Assembly (NCBI RefSeq): GCF_008180445.1
Contig: NZ_VTER01000006.1
Coordinates: 186,001-250,000, forward strand
Source of the DNA: Bacillus_AB infantis_B
Lineage (GTDB): Bacteria > Bacillota > Bacilli > Bacillales > Cytobacillaceae
Length of the DNA: 64,000 bases
Direction of reading: 5' to 3'
The first letter of the stretch is position 1. Each line of letters starts with the position of its first letter. Shown here piece by piece: positions 31,771 through 41,200 of this stretch. The notes under the pieces are model-generated. The model made no database searches. It saw nothing but the letters and a program-made list of their open reading frames with translations, and was not told where the DNA came from. The position numbers and the translations under genes are program-made.

Positions 31771-32979
31771 TTATCTGACCCTCAAAGGAAGCTCTTTAAC
31801 ACCTCTGACAATCATGCCAGGGCGCCACTCCAGCTCATCCGGTGAAGCATTCAGCCCGATTTCCGGGAACCTTTCCAGCAGGGCAAGAATGGCTATCTCA
31901 CCTTCTAAACGAGCCAGTGGTGCACCGAGGCACAGGTGGATGCCCTTGCCAAAAGCAAGATGGGGGCTTTTCTCCCGGGTAATATCCAGGACGTCCGGAT
32001 CTGCAAATTTCTCATCATCGCGATTGGCAGAATTCAGTGCAGCAATGACCAGCTCGCCTTTTCTGATCGTTTGCCCCTGGAATTCGACATCCTCTATTGC
32101 CCAGCGCGATGTGCTGTATTCTACAGGCCCATTGTAGCGCAGAAGCTCTTCTACGGCATTATGGATGAGTTCCGGCTTCTCCCTCAGAAGCTTTAGCTGG
32201 TCAGGATTTTCAAGCAGGGAGAGGATCCCGTTTCCAATCAGGTTGACGGTCGTTTCATGGCCAGCAATAATCAGCAGGGAGACGACGCCATACAATTCCT
32301 TTTCTATCAGCTTATCCCCGCCTTCTTCAGCATTGATAAGCTGGCTGATCAAGTCATCACGCGGATTTTCGCGCAAAAATGCAAACCATTCGCCCAGATA
32401 CTGGACAAATTCATTCATATGCTGCTGGATTTCATTCCAATTCTCGCCATTTGACCCTTCTATCAAAGAGTTGGACCAGATCCTGAATTTGTCCTGGTCT
32501 TCTGCTGGGACACCAAGGATTTCCGAAATGACGATGATCGGAAGGGGGAAAGCATAATCATCGATCAGGCTGATTTCTTCCTTGTTTTCCATCCTGTCGA
32601 GAAGCTCGTCCGCTATTTCCTTGATCCTGCCGCGCATGTTTTCTATCATCCTGGGAGTGAATGCTTTCTGGACCAGGCCGCGCAGCCGTTTGTGGTCAGG
32701 AGGATCAGAGAATAGCATATTCTCTGTGAAAATGCTCTCATGGTCCATCTGGCCGCCGTAAAGTTTTGAAAAGTCCTTGATGAAGCGCTTGTCCTTCAAT
32801 GCTGCAACTGCGTCTTCATATTTCGTAACGACCCAGCCTGTCTGTCCGTCAGGCATGACGGTTTTATAAACCGGCTGCTCTTCTCTGAGCTTCCGGTAGC
32901 CGGGATAAGGGTTTTGGATAAACTCTTTTGAAAAGATCCTGTATGCTTCCGGGTTGTCTTGATGGTTTCCGTTAAACAC
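31771..32979 (-). CDS. Cytochrome P450
   Basis: 402-residue soluble bacterial P450. The I-helix is LLIIAGHETTVNLIGNG (oxygen-binding Thr), the K-helix ExxR is EELLR, and the haem loop is HLAFGKGIHLCLGAPLARLE with the ligand Cys at about 351. Length and the haem-loop sequence fit the CYP107/CYP109-type families of Bacillus, which hydroxylate fatty acids, terpenes or steroids; the substrate is open. No ferredoxin gene is nearby. The GTG start at 32979 is 8 nt behind AGGAG. A small palindrome lies about 60 bp upstream. Confidence 0.93.
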   Translation of the reverse strand: MFNGNHQDNPEAYRIFSKEFIQNPYPGYRKLREEQPVYKTVMPDGQTGWVVTKYEDAVAALKDKRFIKDFSKLYGGQMDHESIFTENMLFSDPPDHKRLRGLVQKAFTPRMIENMRGRIKEIADELLDRMENKEEISLIDDYAFPLPIIVISEILGVPAEDQDKFRIWSNSLIEGSNGENWNEIQQHMNEFVQYLGEWFAFLRENPRDDLISQLINAEEGGDKLIEKELYGVVSLLIIAGHETTVNLIGNGILSLLENPDQLKLLREKPELIHNAVEELLRYNGPVEYSTSRWAIEDVEFQGQTIRKGELVIAALNSANRDDEKFADPDVLDITREKSPHLAFGKGIHLCLGAPLARLEGEIAILALLERFPEIGLNASPDELEWRPGMIVRGVKELPLRVR

Positions 32980-33037
32980 GCTAATCGCTCCTTTGCTAGT
33001 ACATCTAATGCATAAAATAAGCGTAGCATAAAGAGGA

Positions 33038-33052
33038 TGTTAAAATATAACA
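33038..33052. promoter_or_regulatory. Palindrome TGTTA-AAATA-TAACA upstream of the P450 gene
   Basis: Perfect 5-bp arms with a 5-bp spacer in the 135-bp gap between P450 and the MerR-type gene; possible operator. Confidence 0.35.
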
Positions 33053-33114
33053 AAAACCATCAGACTGCTGAAATTTCGTGCCAATGTCTCAGATAATCAA
33101 TCAGGAATATAGGC

Positions 33115-34038
33115 TTATTTCCAGAATTTCCAGCCTTTTTTTGCCTTTTCCTCTGCAGCAGCTGCCTGGCGGAAGCCGACGACAAAATCCTGGAAGATAT
33201 CTTCCCGCTGTTTGATATCCACCCGATATTGCTCTCTCTCCTCATTCATGGCATGAAGATAGGCATCACGGTCCTTATTCAGTGTATCAATGAGGCTGGT
33301 AATCTCGTGATTCGTTATTTCCGCAGATTTTGAAATATAGTGGATCATCGTTTTGAATTCTTCAGAAGCCGCTTCCGAGGAATCCGACACACGGGACGTT
33401 AATTGGCGGATCTGCTCAGAAGTGCCTTCCGAAGCCCTCGCAACCTCTTCTGAAAAGGCTCCGAATGTTTCGGAGGTATCTTCTGAAACCTGTTCGATTT
33501 TGTGAGACAGGCTTTTAAGCTGGGATTTCGTGCCTTCAGCTGTTTTATAAATAGAATCGGATATTGTTTTGACTGTATGCACAGATCCCCTGGTAATCTC
33601 TTTTTTTACTTCTTCAAGCACTTCCTTTCGGATGCCATTCCTGATTTCTGAACGGATATCAGCAAGAAAGCTTTCTTTGTAGCTATCAAGGGCTTCCATA
33701 AAGAGTTCCATATCATTGACAGGATTGGCCTCCAGGCTTCTTGTAACGGCAGGAGGGGATGCGGGCAATGTGCCGGCATCTTCTTCGCCGCGCCCGTCCA
33801 GGTGGATCTGCATAAGATGGCGGATCATTTCCTTGCTGAGGTTCTTCTCGCGCATCTCTTTAATTTTTCCCAATAGTTCAATTTCTGTGTCAGTAAAAAA
33901 GCGCACACCCTGCTTGGACCGGGGAATAACAAGAAGGCCATTCAAATCTTTTTCCCATTGCCTGAGCGTCCCGGAAGGAACTCCTATTTTCTTCGATACC
34001 TCTTTAATCGTGTAAGCTTTCATAAATTGAGTTTCCAT
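33115..34038 (-). CDS. MerR-type regulator with long coiled-coil region, DUF3967-like end
   Basis: 307 residues. The N-terminal MerR helix-turn-helix is YTIKEVSKKIGVPSGTLRQW with wing IPRSKQGVRFFTDTEIELLG. The remainder (about 115-295) is a long Ser/Glu-rich coiled coil with the repeating pattern SDSSEAASEEFKT, like a chemoreceptor signalling hairpin in rhythm. The C-terminus KKGWKFWK is the short aromatic/basic end typical of DUF3967 proteins. RacA-like chromosome-anchoring proteins share this MerR plus coiled-coil design, so a structural role on DNA is possible. ATG 34038 is 6 nt behind AAAGGGTG. Confidence 0.78.
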   Translation of the reverse strand: METQFMKAYTIKEVSKKIGVPSGTLRQWEKDLNGLLVIPRSKQGVRFFTDTEIELLGKIKEMREKNLSKEMIRHLMQIHLDGRGEEDAGTLPASPPAVTRSLEANPVNDMELFMEALDSYKESFLADIRSEIRNGIRKEVLEEVKKEITRGSVHTVKTISDSIYKTAEGTKSQLKSLSHKIEQVSEDTSETFGAFSEEVARASEGTSEQIRQLTSRVSDSSEAASEEFKTMIHYISKSAEITNHEITSLIDTLNKDRDAYLHAMNEEREQYRVDIKQREDIFQDFVVGFRQAAAAEEKAKKGWKFWK

Positions 34039-34055
34039 AATGAACACCCTTTCAA

Positions 34056-34070
34056 TTATATTGAATATAA
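34056..34070. promoter_or_regulatory. Palindrome TTATATT-G-AATATAA at the MerR-type gene promoter
   Basis: Perfect 7-1-7 palindrome 18 bp upstream of ATG 34038, well placed for autoregulation. The remaining gap to 34405 (335 bp) holds only purine-rich ribosome-like words and no convincing gene. Confidence 0.45.
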
Positions 34071-34405
34071 AACATGATTTTGCCTAACGTATGAGAGCCG
34101 GTTTTATCATTGCCTGTTATATTCCGCAGTGCTGTCTTTATTCCTGCCGGCTGACAAAAGCTCACAAAACTAGACGGAATCTATCATAGAATGAGAAATA
34201 GCACGAAACTGGCCGAAAAGAGGGAGGAGGATGGCAAGACAAGCCGGGGCGCCCTAAACGATCTTGACTGTAAAAGAAGGGAGGGATTGTGTCAGAAAGA
34301 TTAAGTTCACTTTAAAATTTAGGCAAATATCTTGAAAGTCCCCTCTTCAGACATAATAATAAAAATAATATTGCTAGAATGTATGCAACTAAGGAGAATT
34401 TGCAG

Positions 34406-35152
34406 ATGAACAAAGCTTGGGGAATCGCTTTTGCCGCCACAGCGGGTCTTTCTATTACTCTGGGAGGCTACCATTGGATGGATGCAGAAAACGAGCAGCC
34501 GGGAAAGGCCCTGGCAGCAGAATTACATAGTAAAGCAAAGAATGCGCCGTTAACGAAGAATGAAATTATAAAGGAGGAAGTGATGCTGGATGTCCCGTTG
34601 TTCAACCAAATGGCCGCCCCGCGGCTTTATAACGGCTGTGAGGTGACTAGCCTTGCCATGCTTATGAATTATAAAGGCTATAAGGTTACGAAAAATGAAT
34701 TGGCAAATAAGATAGATATCGTACCGCTCCGCTATGATAACGGCAGCTATGGCAGCCCGAACACAGGGTTTGTGGGGGATATGGCCAACGGACCTGGCCT
34801 TGGCGTCTACAGCGGGCCCATTTTCAAGCTGGCCCAGTCTTATGCCGGTGATAAGGCGGAAAACCTGACAGGCCGGGACTTTGAAGAAATCCTTAAAAAG
34901 GTTAGTGAGGGCTCGCCCGTATGGATTATAACAACGGCAAGTTTGACGCCGGCTGCTTCCTTTGAAAAATGGGACACGCCCGAGGGAGCGGTAGAGGTCA
35001 CATTCAACATGCACAGCGTAGTGATTACTGGCTTTGATGAAGATCATATCTATGTTAATGATCCTTATGGAACGAAAGACAGAAAAGCTGAAAAAGAAGC
35101 TTTCGTCGAAGCATGGAAGATGATGGGCAGCCACGCTGTAACTGTAAATTAA
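34406..35152 (+). CDS. C39-like cysteine peptidase, exported
   Basis: 248 residues. The N-terminal signal-type helix is WGIAFAATAGLSITLGGYHW. The Peptidase_C39_2 domain has the Cys in LYNGCEVTSLAMLMNYKGY (about 79), the His in FNMHSVVITGFDEDHIY and the Asp in VNDPYGT. Such exported C39-like proteins act in the wall or outside the cell, targets unknown. No ABC transporter partner is present, unlike bacteriocin-processing C39 enzymes. ATG 34406 lies 9 nt behind AAGGAG. Confidence 0.88.
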   Translation: MNKAWGIAFAATAGLSITLGGYHWMDAENEQPGKALAAELHSKAKNAPLTKNEIIKEEVMLDVPLFNQMAAPRLYNGCEVTSLAMLMNYKGYKVTKNELANKIDIVPLRYDNGSYGSPNTGFVGDMANGPGLGVYSGPIFKLAQSYAGDKAENLTGRDFEEILKKVSEGSPVWIITTASLTPAASFEKWDTPEGAVEVTFNMHSVVITGFDEDHIYVNDPYGTKDRKAEKEAFVEAWKMMGSHAVTVN

Positions 35153-35355
35153 AGCAGAATAATAATATAGTTCCTGATCAGAGCTTTCTTGTAGAAATAT
35201 TGTAAATGGCATATGAGTCAGCATACATTTCACTTCATAAAACATAGGGTGTTATTTAACTTTTTTAATATGTGAATGAGATCTGCTCATACAGCTACGA
35301 TCAATCTTAACAGATACAACAGCCGGGAAATTAAAAAGTGAGTAACAAGTGATAG

Positions 35356-35546
35356 GCAATAAGGGGAGATTTTACAGTTAATTGCAGATCAGAAATGGTT
35401 TTTGGGTAAAATAAAAGGAGTTTTTCCCTCTATGGGGATAAAAGCAATCTATTTTCCGCGTTTCCGATTACATAAGAGGAATTTCTCCCTCTATATTAGG
35501 TGTTTTCAGGACAATTAGCAAAATAAGGGGAGTTTTTCCCTCTATA
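35356..35546 (+). repeat. Four degenerate copies of an ATAAGGGGAGTTTTTCCCTC motif
   Basis: The gene-free gap 35153-35777 (625 bp) contains ATAAGGGGAGATTTT (about 35358), ATAAAAGGAGTTTTTCCCTC (35411), ATAAGAGGAATTTCTCCCTC (35472) and ATAAGGGGAGTTTTTCCCTC (35523), 51-61 bp apart. The last three continue with TAT. Related palindromes lie at 25579-25608 and about 51320. Nothing else is seen in the gap except the terminator-like hairpin at 35662. Confidence 0.65.
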
Positions 35547-35661
35547 ATACTCTGTTGCAGAATTGCCGTTAAACTTTTTGATTTTTAAACAATGAAGTCA
35601 GGATCACAGTTCAACCATTCAGCGATTGAGAGCGTTTAATGAATAAAGTCAAGAAAGTAAA

Positions 35662-35688
35662 AAGCCTGGGGACATCCCAGGCTTCTTT
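35662..35688. terminator. Hairpin AAGCCTGGG / CCCAGGCTT
   Basis: Perfect 9-bp stem with a 5-nt loop, followed by CTTT on the plus strand. It is 510 bp after the C39 gene and 90 bp after the end of the converging gene, so its gene is unclear. Confidence 0.6.
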
Positions 35689-35777
35689 GGTGTGTTAATT
35701 ACCCTGCTATTTACATAACGAAAACGCATGTTTATTGGGCTGTGATTTTTACATTATCTGAACTGCTATGGTCATAG

Positions 35778-36866
35778 TCAGGCCCTCTTTACCGTTCTCC
35801 TGCGTGTCCGAAGGCGGAAATACCAGCGCAGTGCAGGGGGGACGGCGAAAAAGATAAAAAAGATCCTGAAAAGCTGATAGCCGGTGACTGTGGCCAGGTC
35901 AGCATGAACTTCATGTGCCAGGATCCCCATTTGGTCCATTCCGCCTGGAGCAAGGCTGAGAAAGCTGGTGGCGGATGAAAGATCATACTCGAATGCCAGC
36001 AGTATACTCAATAAAAGGGATATTCCGATAAGCAGAGCGCCGCTTAAAAGGGCAAGCGAGATGGTTTTGGTTTTGTGATGGAGCTTTTCCGGCCTCATAA
36101 GGAGGCCGATATGGCCGCCGATGAAAAACTGGGACAGATCAAGCAGGGAAGGAGGAAGCGCAGGTCCTCTCGTAAAATATATCCCGATCAAAGCGGTTGC
36201 GACAATGGGGCCGAGCAGATACGGTGTCGGCAGCCTTAATTTTTTTCCCAGATAAGTACCTGCCAGGGAAGCAATGATAAAGGGGATAACAGCCGGAAAC
36301 AAGGTACTCCAGCCTGGTATTTCTTCCTGCACACTGACAGCTGTCCCTGCTTCTCCTGATAAAAGCGGACCTAATACTAAAAAAGGGACAAAGAAGACAA
36401 TCATCAGCAGCCTTGCAACCTGCAGAAAGGTAACGGTCGTCAAGTCAATGCCTTCTGATTCTTCTGCAAAAACAAGCATTTGCGAAAGCCCGCCAGGAAT
36501 GCTGCCTGTAAGGACCGTCGGGAAATCAATACCGGAAATGCGTGAGACGATGACGGCAAGGAGGACCGAAAATGCAATGGTAAGCAAGGTCATGGCCAGC
36601 ATGCTTGGCAGTTTGCCAGACATCTGGCTGACTGCATCCTTTGTGAATGACAAACCGATGCTGTATCCGACCATCAGAATACCGGCATCCCTCAGCTTTC
36701 TTGGCCATTCCAGCTTGTAGGGAACGAACCGGCTGGCAGCAAGAATGGCTGTCAGGCTGCCAAGCAGCCAGGGAATCGGCAGGTGAAGGACGGTAAAAAT
36801 GATACCGCCGGCAAGAGCGATGAAAAAAGCAGCCAGGAACCCCTTATTATTGGAAATGATTTGCAT
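35778..36866 (-). CDS. AbrB-type (PF05145) integral membrane protein
   Basis: 362 residues, about ten membrane helices in two similar halves. Each half carries the family motif: LPIPWLLGSLTAILA with GSIPGGLSQMLVFAEESEG in the first, and LPTPYLLGPIVATALIG with LSLAPGGMDQMGILAHEVHA in the second. The family name AbrB is historical and the proteins are not DNA-binding; a transport role is likely but the substrate is unknown. AAGAAGG precedes ATG 36866. A strongly structured RNA with a terminator lies just upstream on the same strand, hinting at riboregulation of this gene. Confidence 0.88.
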   Translation of the reverse strand: MQIISNNKGFLAAFFIALAGGIIFTVLHLPIPWLLGSLTAILAASRFVPYKLEWPRKLRDAGILMVGYSIGLSFTKDAVSQMSGKLPSMLAMTLLTIAFSVLLAVIVSRISGIDFPTVLTGSIPGGLSQMLVFAEESEGIDLTTVTFLQVARLLMIVFFVPFLVLGPLLSGEAGTAVSVQEEIPGWSTLFPAVIPFIIASLAGTYLGKKLRLPTPYLLGPIVATALIGIYFTRGPALPPSLLDLSQFFIGGHIGLLMRPEKLHHKTKTISLALLSGALLIGISLLLSILLAFEYDLSSATSFLSLAPGGMDQMGILAHEVHADLATVTGYQLFRIFFIFFAVPPALRWYFRLRTRRRTVKRA

Positions 36867-36961
36867 GTTGCAACCTTCTTTGTTTGTTTAGTTTTCCTAT
36901 ATATATCTTACCATTTTTTTGCTGACACCCCAAGAAGTGCGCTTTACTGCTGTAATCTCTC

Positions 36962-37196
36962 CATAGAAAAAGCGCAAGCCATATGGCCTGCGCTTTCAGC
37001 TGCATAAGCAGCTAAGTTTCCCCTAAAGGGGCACGGAAGGTTCAGCTTTGCGGCCGAATCGGTTCTAAGTCCACCGATTAAGCACCAGGGTTCCTTGTGA
37101 ACGGAAAACAAAAGAACCTTCCATTAAGATGCCAAAACCAGAAGTCGCTGCTAATCGATACATCGTTTATCAGTCCCTTCGATAGATTGGCTTTCC
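36962..37196 (-). ncRNA. Candidate structured RNA or riboswitch upstream of the PF05145 gene
   Basis: In the 470-bp gap 36867-37338, read on the minus strand. GCCAA/TTGGC and ATCGA/TCGAT helices come first (37130-37195). A three-way junction is closed by 9 bp (37114-37122 with 37035-37043) and contains GTTC-GAAC (37090-37102) and AATCGG-CCGATT (37057-37079) hairpins. CCCC/GGGG (37020-37031) and AGCTGC/GCAGCT (36998-37013) hairpins follow. The end is a terminator stem of AAAGCGCA-x-GCC type (36969-36996) with TTTTTCT. The terminator has a G-T pair on the minus strand and an A-C mismatch on the plus strand, fixing the RNA strand. No known riboswitch consensus was recognised. Confidence 0.55.
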
Positions 37197-37338
37197 TTTT
37201 TTCTCTACCCCAGGACAAACTCATAAAACATATAAATCTTGCAATCAGAAGATTTATACAATTAAACCTCTCATGAGTGCTATAATATATCAGTAGTGTT
37301 AATTTTTTCCTTGTGTTTAAAAAGGGGGGAAGCGTGCT

Positions 37339-38040
37339 ATGACTGGTGAATTAATTCTGCTGGTTGATGATGATCCTGATATTCAGGATATTCAAAAGGC
37401 TTATTTATCCAAGGAAGGCTTTAGGCTTGCCTTTGCAGCAACAGGTGCAGAGGCGGTGCGGCTGACAGGAAGCCTGGAGCCGGACTTGATCATCCTGGAT
37501 GTGGCGCTGCCGGATGTGGATGGATTTGAGGTTTGCCGCATCATCAGAACGAAGACAAAGGTTCCAATCCTTTTCCTTAGCGGAAGGGAAGATGATATAG
37601 ATCAGATAATCGGACACAGGATAGGCGGCGATGACTATATAACGAAACCGTTCAGCCCGCCAGTGCTCGTTGCAAAGGTAAAGAGCCATATTAGAAGATA
37701 CAAAGAGCTGTCAGGAAGCCCAACGGCTAGTAATGGACAGGCAATATTATTTGGAAAGCTGGCAATTGACAGGGACTGCTGTGAAGTGACGAGGGAAGGA
37801 AGGCCCATCTCTCTGGCTGCAAAGGAATTTCAGCTGCTCTGCTGCCTCGCTGAAAACGCCGGCCGTGTCTTCAGTGCAGACCATTTATTCGATTCCATTT
37901 GGGGAAAAGACAGCTTTGGGGATAACAGGACTGTCATGGTCCATATCAGCAATCTCCGCAAGAAAATCGAACAGGACCCGTCCCGGCCGGAATATATTAT
38001 CACAGTCAGGGGCATGGGCTATAAATTTAATGGAGGTTGA
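37339..38040 (+). CDS. OmpR-family response regulator
   Basis: 233 residues. The receiver domain has the acidic pair in LVDDDPDIQDIQ, the phosphoacceptor Asp in PDLIILDVALPDVDGFEVCR (about residue 53), Ser in ILFLSGRED and the Lys in DYITKPFSP. The C-terminal winged helix is LTAKEFQ-like (SLAAKEFQLLCCLAENAGRV) and ends with TVRGMGYKFNGG. GGGGGGA precedes ATG 37339, and TATAAT lies at 37281. The giant histidine kinase begins 236 bp downstream and is the probable partner. The 3' end overlaps the convergent SinI-like gene by 14 bp. Confidence 0.93.
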   Translation: MTGELILLVDDDPDIQDIQKAYLSKEGFRLAFAATGAEAVRLTGSLEPDLIILDVALPDVDGFEVCRIIRTKTKVPILFLSGREDDIDQIIGHRIGGDDYITKPFSPPVLVAKVKSHIRRYKELSGSPTASNGQAILFGKLAIDRDCCEVTREGRPISLAAKEFQLLCCLAENAGRVFSADHLFDSIWGKDSFGDNRTVMVHISNLRKKIEQDPSRPEYIITVRGMGYKFNGG

Positions 38041-38170
38041 GGTTTTTGGCGGCTTGGAAGAATTCCCTGACTTCCTCAGCCGTCATGCCGAGCTTTCTTG
38101 CTTCTTCCATTAAACATATCCATTCATACAAATCCTGTTCATAAGAGAGCGTTTTCTCATCCTTCTTCAT
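38027..38170 (-). CDS. SinI-like anti-repressor domain protein, 47 aa
   Basis: The central helix DLYEWICLMEEARKLGMTAE followed by EVREFFQAAKN matches the SinI dimerisation helix (in SinI: EWVELMMEAKEANISPEEIR). SinI binds the SinR repressor and releases biofilm genes. The ribosome site GGAGG lies 6-7 nt before ATG 38170. It sits between the response regulator and the giant kinase on the opposite strand, overlapping the regulator stop by 14 bp. No SinR-like gene is in the window, so the target repressor is elsewhere. The convergent overlap could let transcription of one dampen the other. Confidence 0.8.
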   Translation of the reverse strand: MKKDEKTLSYEQDLYEWICLMEEARKLGMTAEEVREFFQAAKNLNLH

Positions 38171-38275
38171 GCTATACCTCCAGACCATTCTTCTCGTTGG
38201 CTATATTATAAAATGGAAAGTTAAAGTTTTATTAAAGCCGTATTAAAGTTTCGCTTAAATAAGAGGGTGACCACT

Positions 38276-41200
38276 ATGATTGAGAACATTAATATACCTG
38301 GATACCGGCTGATTGCCGCAGAAACTGAAAATGAAGAATTTATTTTCCTGAAAGGCTACTCGGTCAAAGGCAGGGAGCAGGTGCTGATTAAGACATACAA
38401 AAACGATGTGCTGTCAGATATGGAGATCGCTGCTCTTATTCACGAATACCAGCTTACAAAGGAAATGGAAGAAGACAGCATCCTAAAAGCAGAAGAGTTA
38501 ATCATACATTTAAAAAAGCCCTATCTGGTCTGCAAATACTTTCCTTGTATAACTCTAAGGGAACTCTTTAGCACAAGGAATGCCGACCTTACAGAGATGC
38601 TGGACATTTCAGCAAAACTGGCAGGGGCAATCATGCAGGTACACCAGCAGCATATTATCCATAAATCGGTCAATCCGGGGAATATCCTTTTTAACCCCGT
38701 TGTTGGCAATATAAAAATTACGGGTTTCGGCCAGTCGACGCTATTAAAGGAAGAACATCCTGCCTTGAACGCTGCCAGACTGGCCAATTTGGCTCATTTG
38801 CCTTACATATCCCCTGAACAGACTGGAAGATTGAACAGGCTAGTTGATTATCGTTCAGATTTCTACTCAGCAGGAATCGTATTTTACGAATTATTTACCG
38901 GTGAATTGCCTTTCAAGGCCAAGGAACCGCTTGAGCTTGTGTACGAGCATCTGGCAAAAAGTATAAAGAATCCCTGTGACTCAAATCCTGATCTTCCACC
39001 CGTAATTGCGTCTATCATCATGAAACTGCTTGAAAAAATGCCTGAAAATCGGTACGGCAGCGCTTTCGGGATACGCGCCGATCTTCTCCGCGCCCTCGAA
39101 AATCAGAAGTCCGGGAAGCAGCAAGAAGTTTATCCGCTTGGGAAATACGATGACAGTATGCTGTTTGAACCCGGAAGGAAGCTGTATGGACGTGACACTG
39201 AAAAAGCACAAATCCTTCATGTTTTTGAGGAGGTCAGCCGGGGAAGTACAGGCGCCGTGTTCCTGCCGGGTTCACCGGGGATGGGAAAGACGGCTCTTGT
39301 ACACGAGATCCAAAAGCCGCTCATCCGGGAAAAAGGCTATTTTGTTTCCGGAAAATATGACATGCTGCAAAGGCAGATGCCTTATGCCCCGATCATTGCA
39401 GCATTCCGTTCTCTCGTTCTCCAGGTCATGCTTGAGAGTGAAAGCCGCAGAGAGAAGTGGGCATCTAAATTGAAGGAAGGCTTTTTCGGAAATTATGCAG
39501 TCCTTTTCCCGGTCCTGCCAGAGCTGGGCTTGCTCATGGGAGAGCAGGTTGAAGAAGAGCCAAATGGAACAGACGCCCATCAGCAATTTTTGTTTCATAT
39601 CCACCAGTTTATATGCCTGTTTGCAGATGAACAGCATCCGCTTGTTCTCTTTCTTGATGATCTGCAGTGGGCGGATATTGCTTCGCTGGAGCTGATTGAA
39701 TATCTTCTGCTGAAGGGCATGATTCCCCATTTTATGCTCATTTGTGCATACAGGGACAACGAAACAGGGCCCAGCCATCCAGTAAGAAGGACACTTGCCA
39801 GGCTGAAAGAAGGAGAAGCAGCGATTCATCATATCCCGGTCCGCACGCTCAGTCAAAAGGAGATTTATGCATGGATAGGAAATGCCCTTAGAGATGATGG
39901 GGAAACAGTTTTGGAACTCGGAGGGCTTTTATACAGGATAACCGGCGGAAACCCGCTGTTCATCAGCCAGCTTTTATTTTCCTATTTTGAGGATGGCTTC
40001 ATTGCCAGGGATCCTGCAGAAAGAAAATGGAAAGCTGATATTGGAAAGATAATGGAAAGGCCAGTGGATGACGGAATATCCGGTTTTATGCTGGACCGTT
40101 TCCAGAAGCTGCCTGAAAAAGCAAAAGAGGTTTTAAAGGCTGCCTCCTGCTTTGGTAACAGATTTGATTTCAAAACTCTTTCCCTCCTGTTCAAAGACCG
40201 GGCAGGCTGGCTTGCTGAATCCCTTTGGCTGGCCCTTGAATCTGGCTTTATTCTCCCTAAAGATCCTTTATATAAATATATTCATTCAAGCGGCTATGTG
40301 AATGCTATGCCAACAGAGTACAGTTTCCTTCACGATACCGTCCAGCAGGCAGTCTATCAGTCTATGAACCTGGAAGAACAGAATGCCTCCCATTTGAAGA
40401 TCGGCAGGCTGCTTGTCGGCATGAAGGAGCATACACCGTCCCGCCGTTTCCAGATTGTCCACCATTTGAATATCTGCAGTGAACAGCTTGAAATGAAAGA
40501 AAGGGCTCAGCTGGCAGAATGGAATGCCGCTGCAGGAGAACTGGCCAAGGATGCTGCAGCCTTCCGGGAAGCACTCTCTTATTTCCGGGCTGCACTTGAG
40601 CTCGCCGGGGAAGATTGGAACGGGAAATATGAACTGACTTTCCGCATATTCAAAGGTCTTGGTCAATGCTTTTATTTGACAGGAAAATTGGATGAAGCTG
40701 AAAAAACCTTTGCTATAGTGCTTGAAAATGCAAAAACTGATTATGAGAAGTTATCAATCTATAATCTGCAGATCACTTTATTCACTCATATGCACAGGGT
40801 GAAAGAGGCGGTCAGCTCAGGAATAGAAGGCCTTAAGCTTTACGGGATCACTTTTGCACCAAGCATCGGCAAACATGCTATTGTGCTGGAGCTCCTCCGT
40901 GCAAAATTTGCTTTGCGCGGCAAATCACAAGAAGATATTTTGTCCCTTCCGGAGATGCTGGACCGGGACAAAAGGCAGATCCTGCAGACGCTCATCAACC
41001 TGAACGCTCCATCCTACCATGCAGACCAGAATCTTGCCACCATGCTGATGCTGAAGGCATTGAACTACACGCTCAGTAACGGATTGACCGACTTAAGTGC
41101 CCTTGTATTCAATAATTACAGCCTGATATTAAGCGCGGGATTCAGCGATTTCAAAGGCAGTTATGACTACGGCAGGCTGGCAATCAAACTGTCTCAGCAT

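Noticed and set aside
34213..34300. Two very short frames after GGGAGGAGG and GGGAGGG sites
   Set aside because: Eight codons each, with no sign of coding; too short to support.
36962..37196. TPP, lysine, SAM, T-box, M-box, tmRNA, 6S or SRP RNA
   Set aside because: None of the conserved sequence blocks of these RNAs was found in either strand of the segment.
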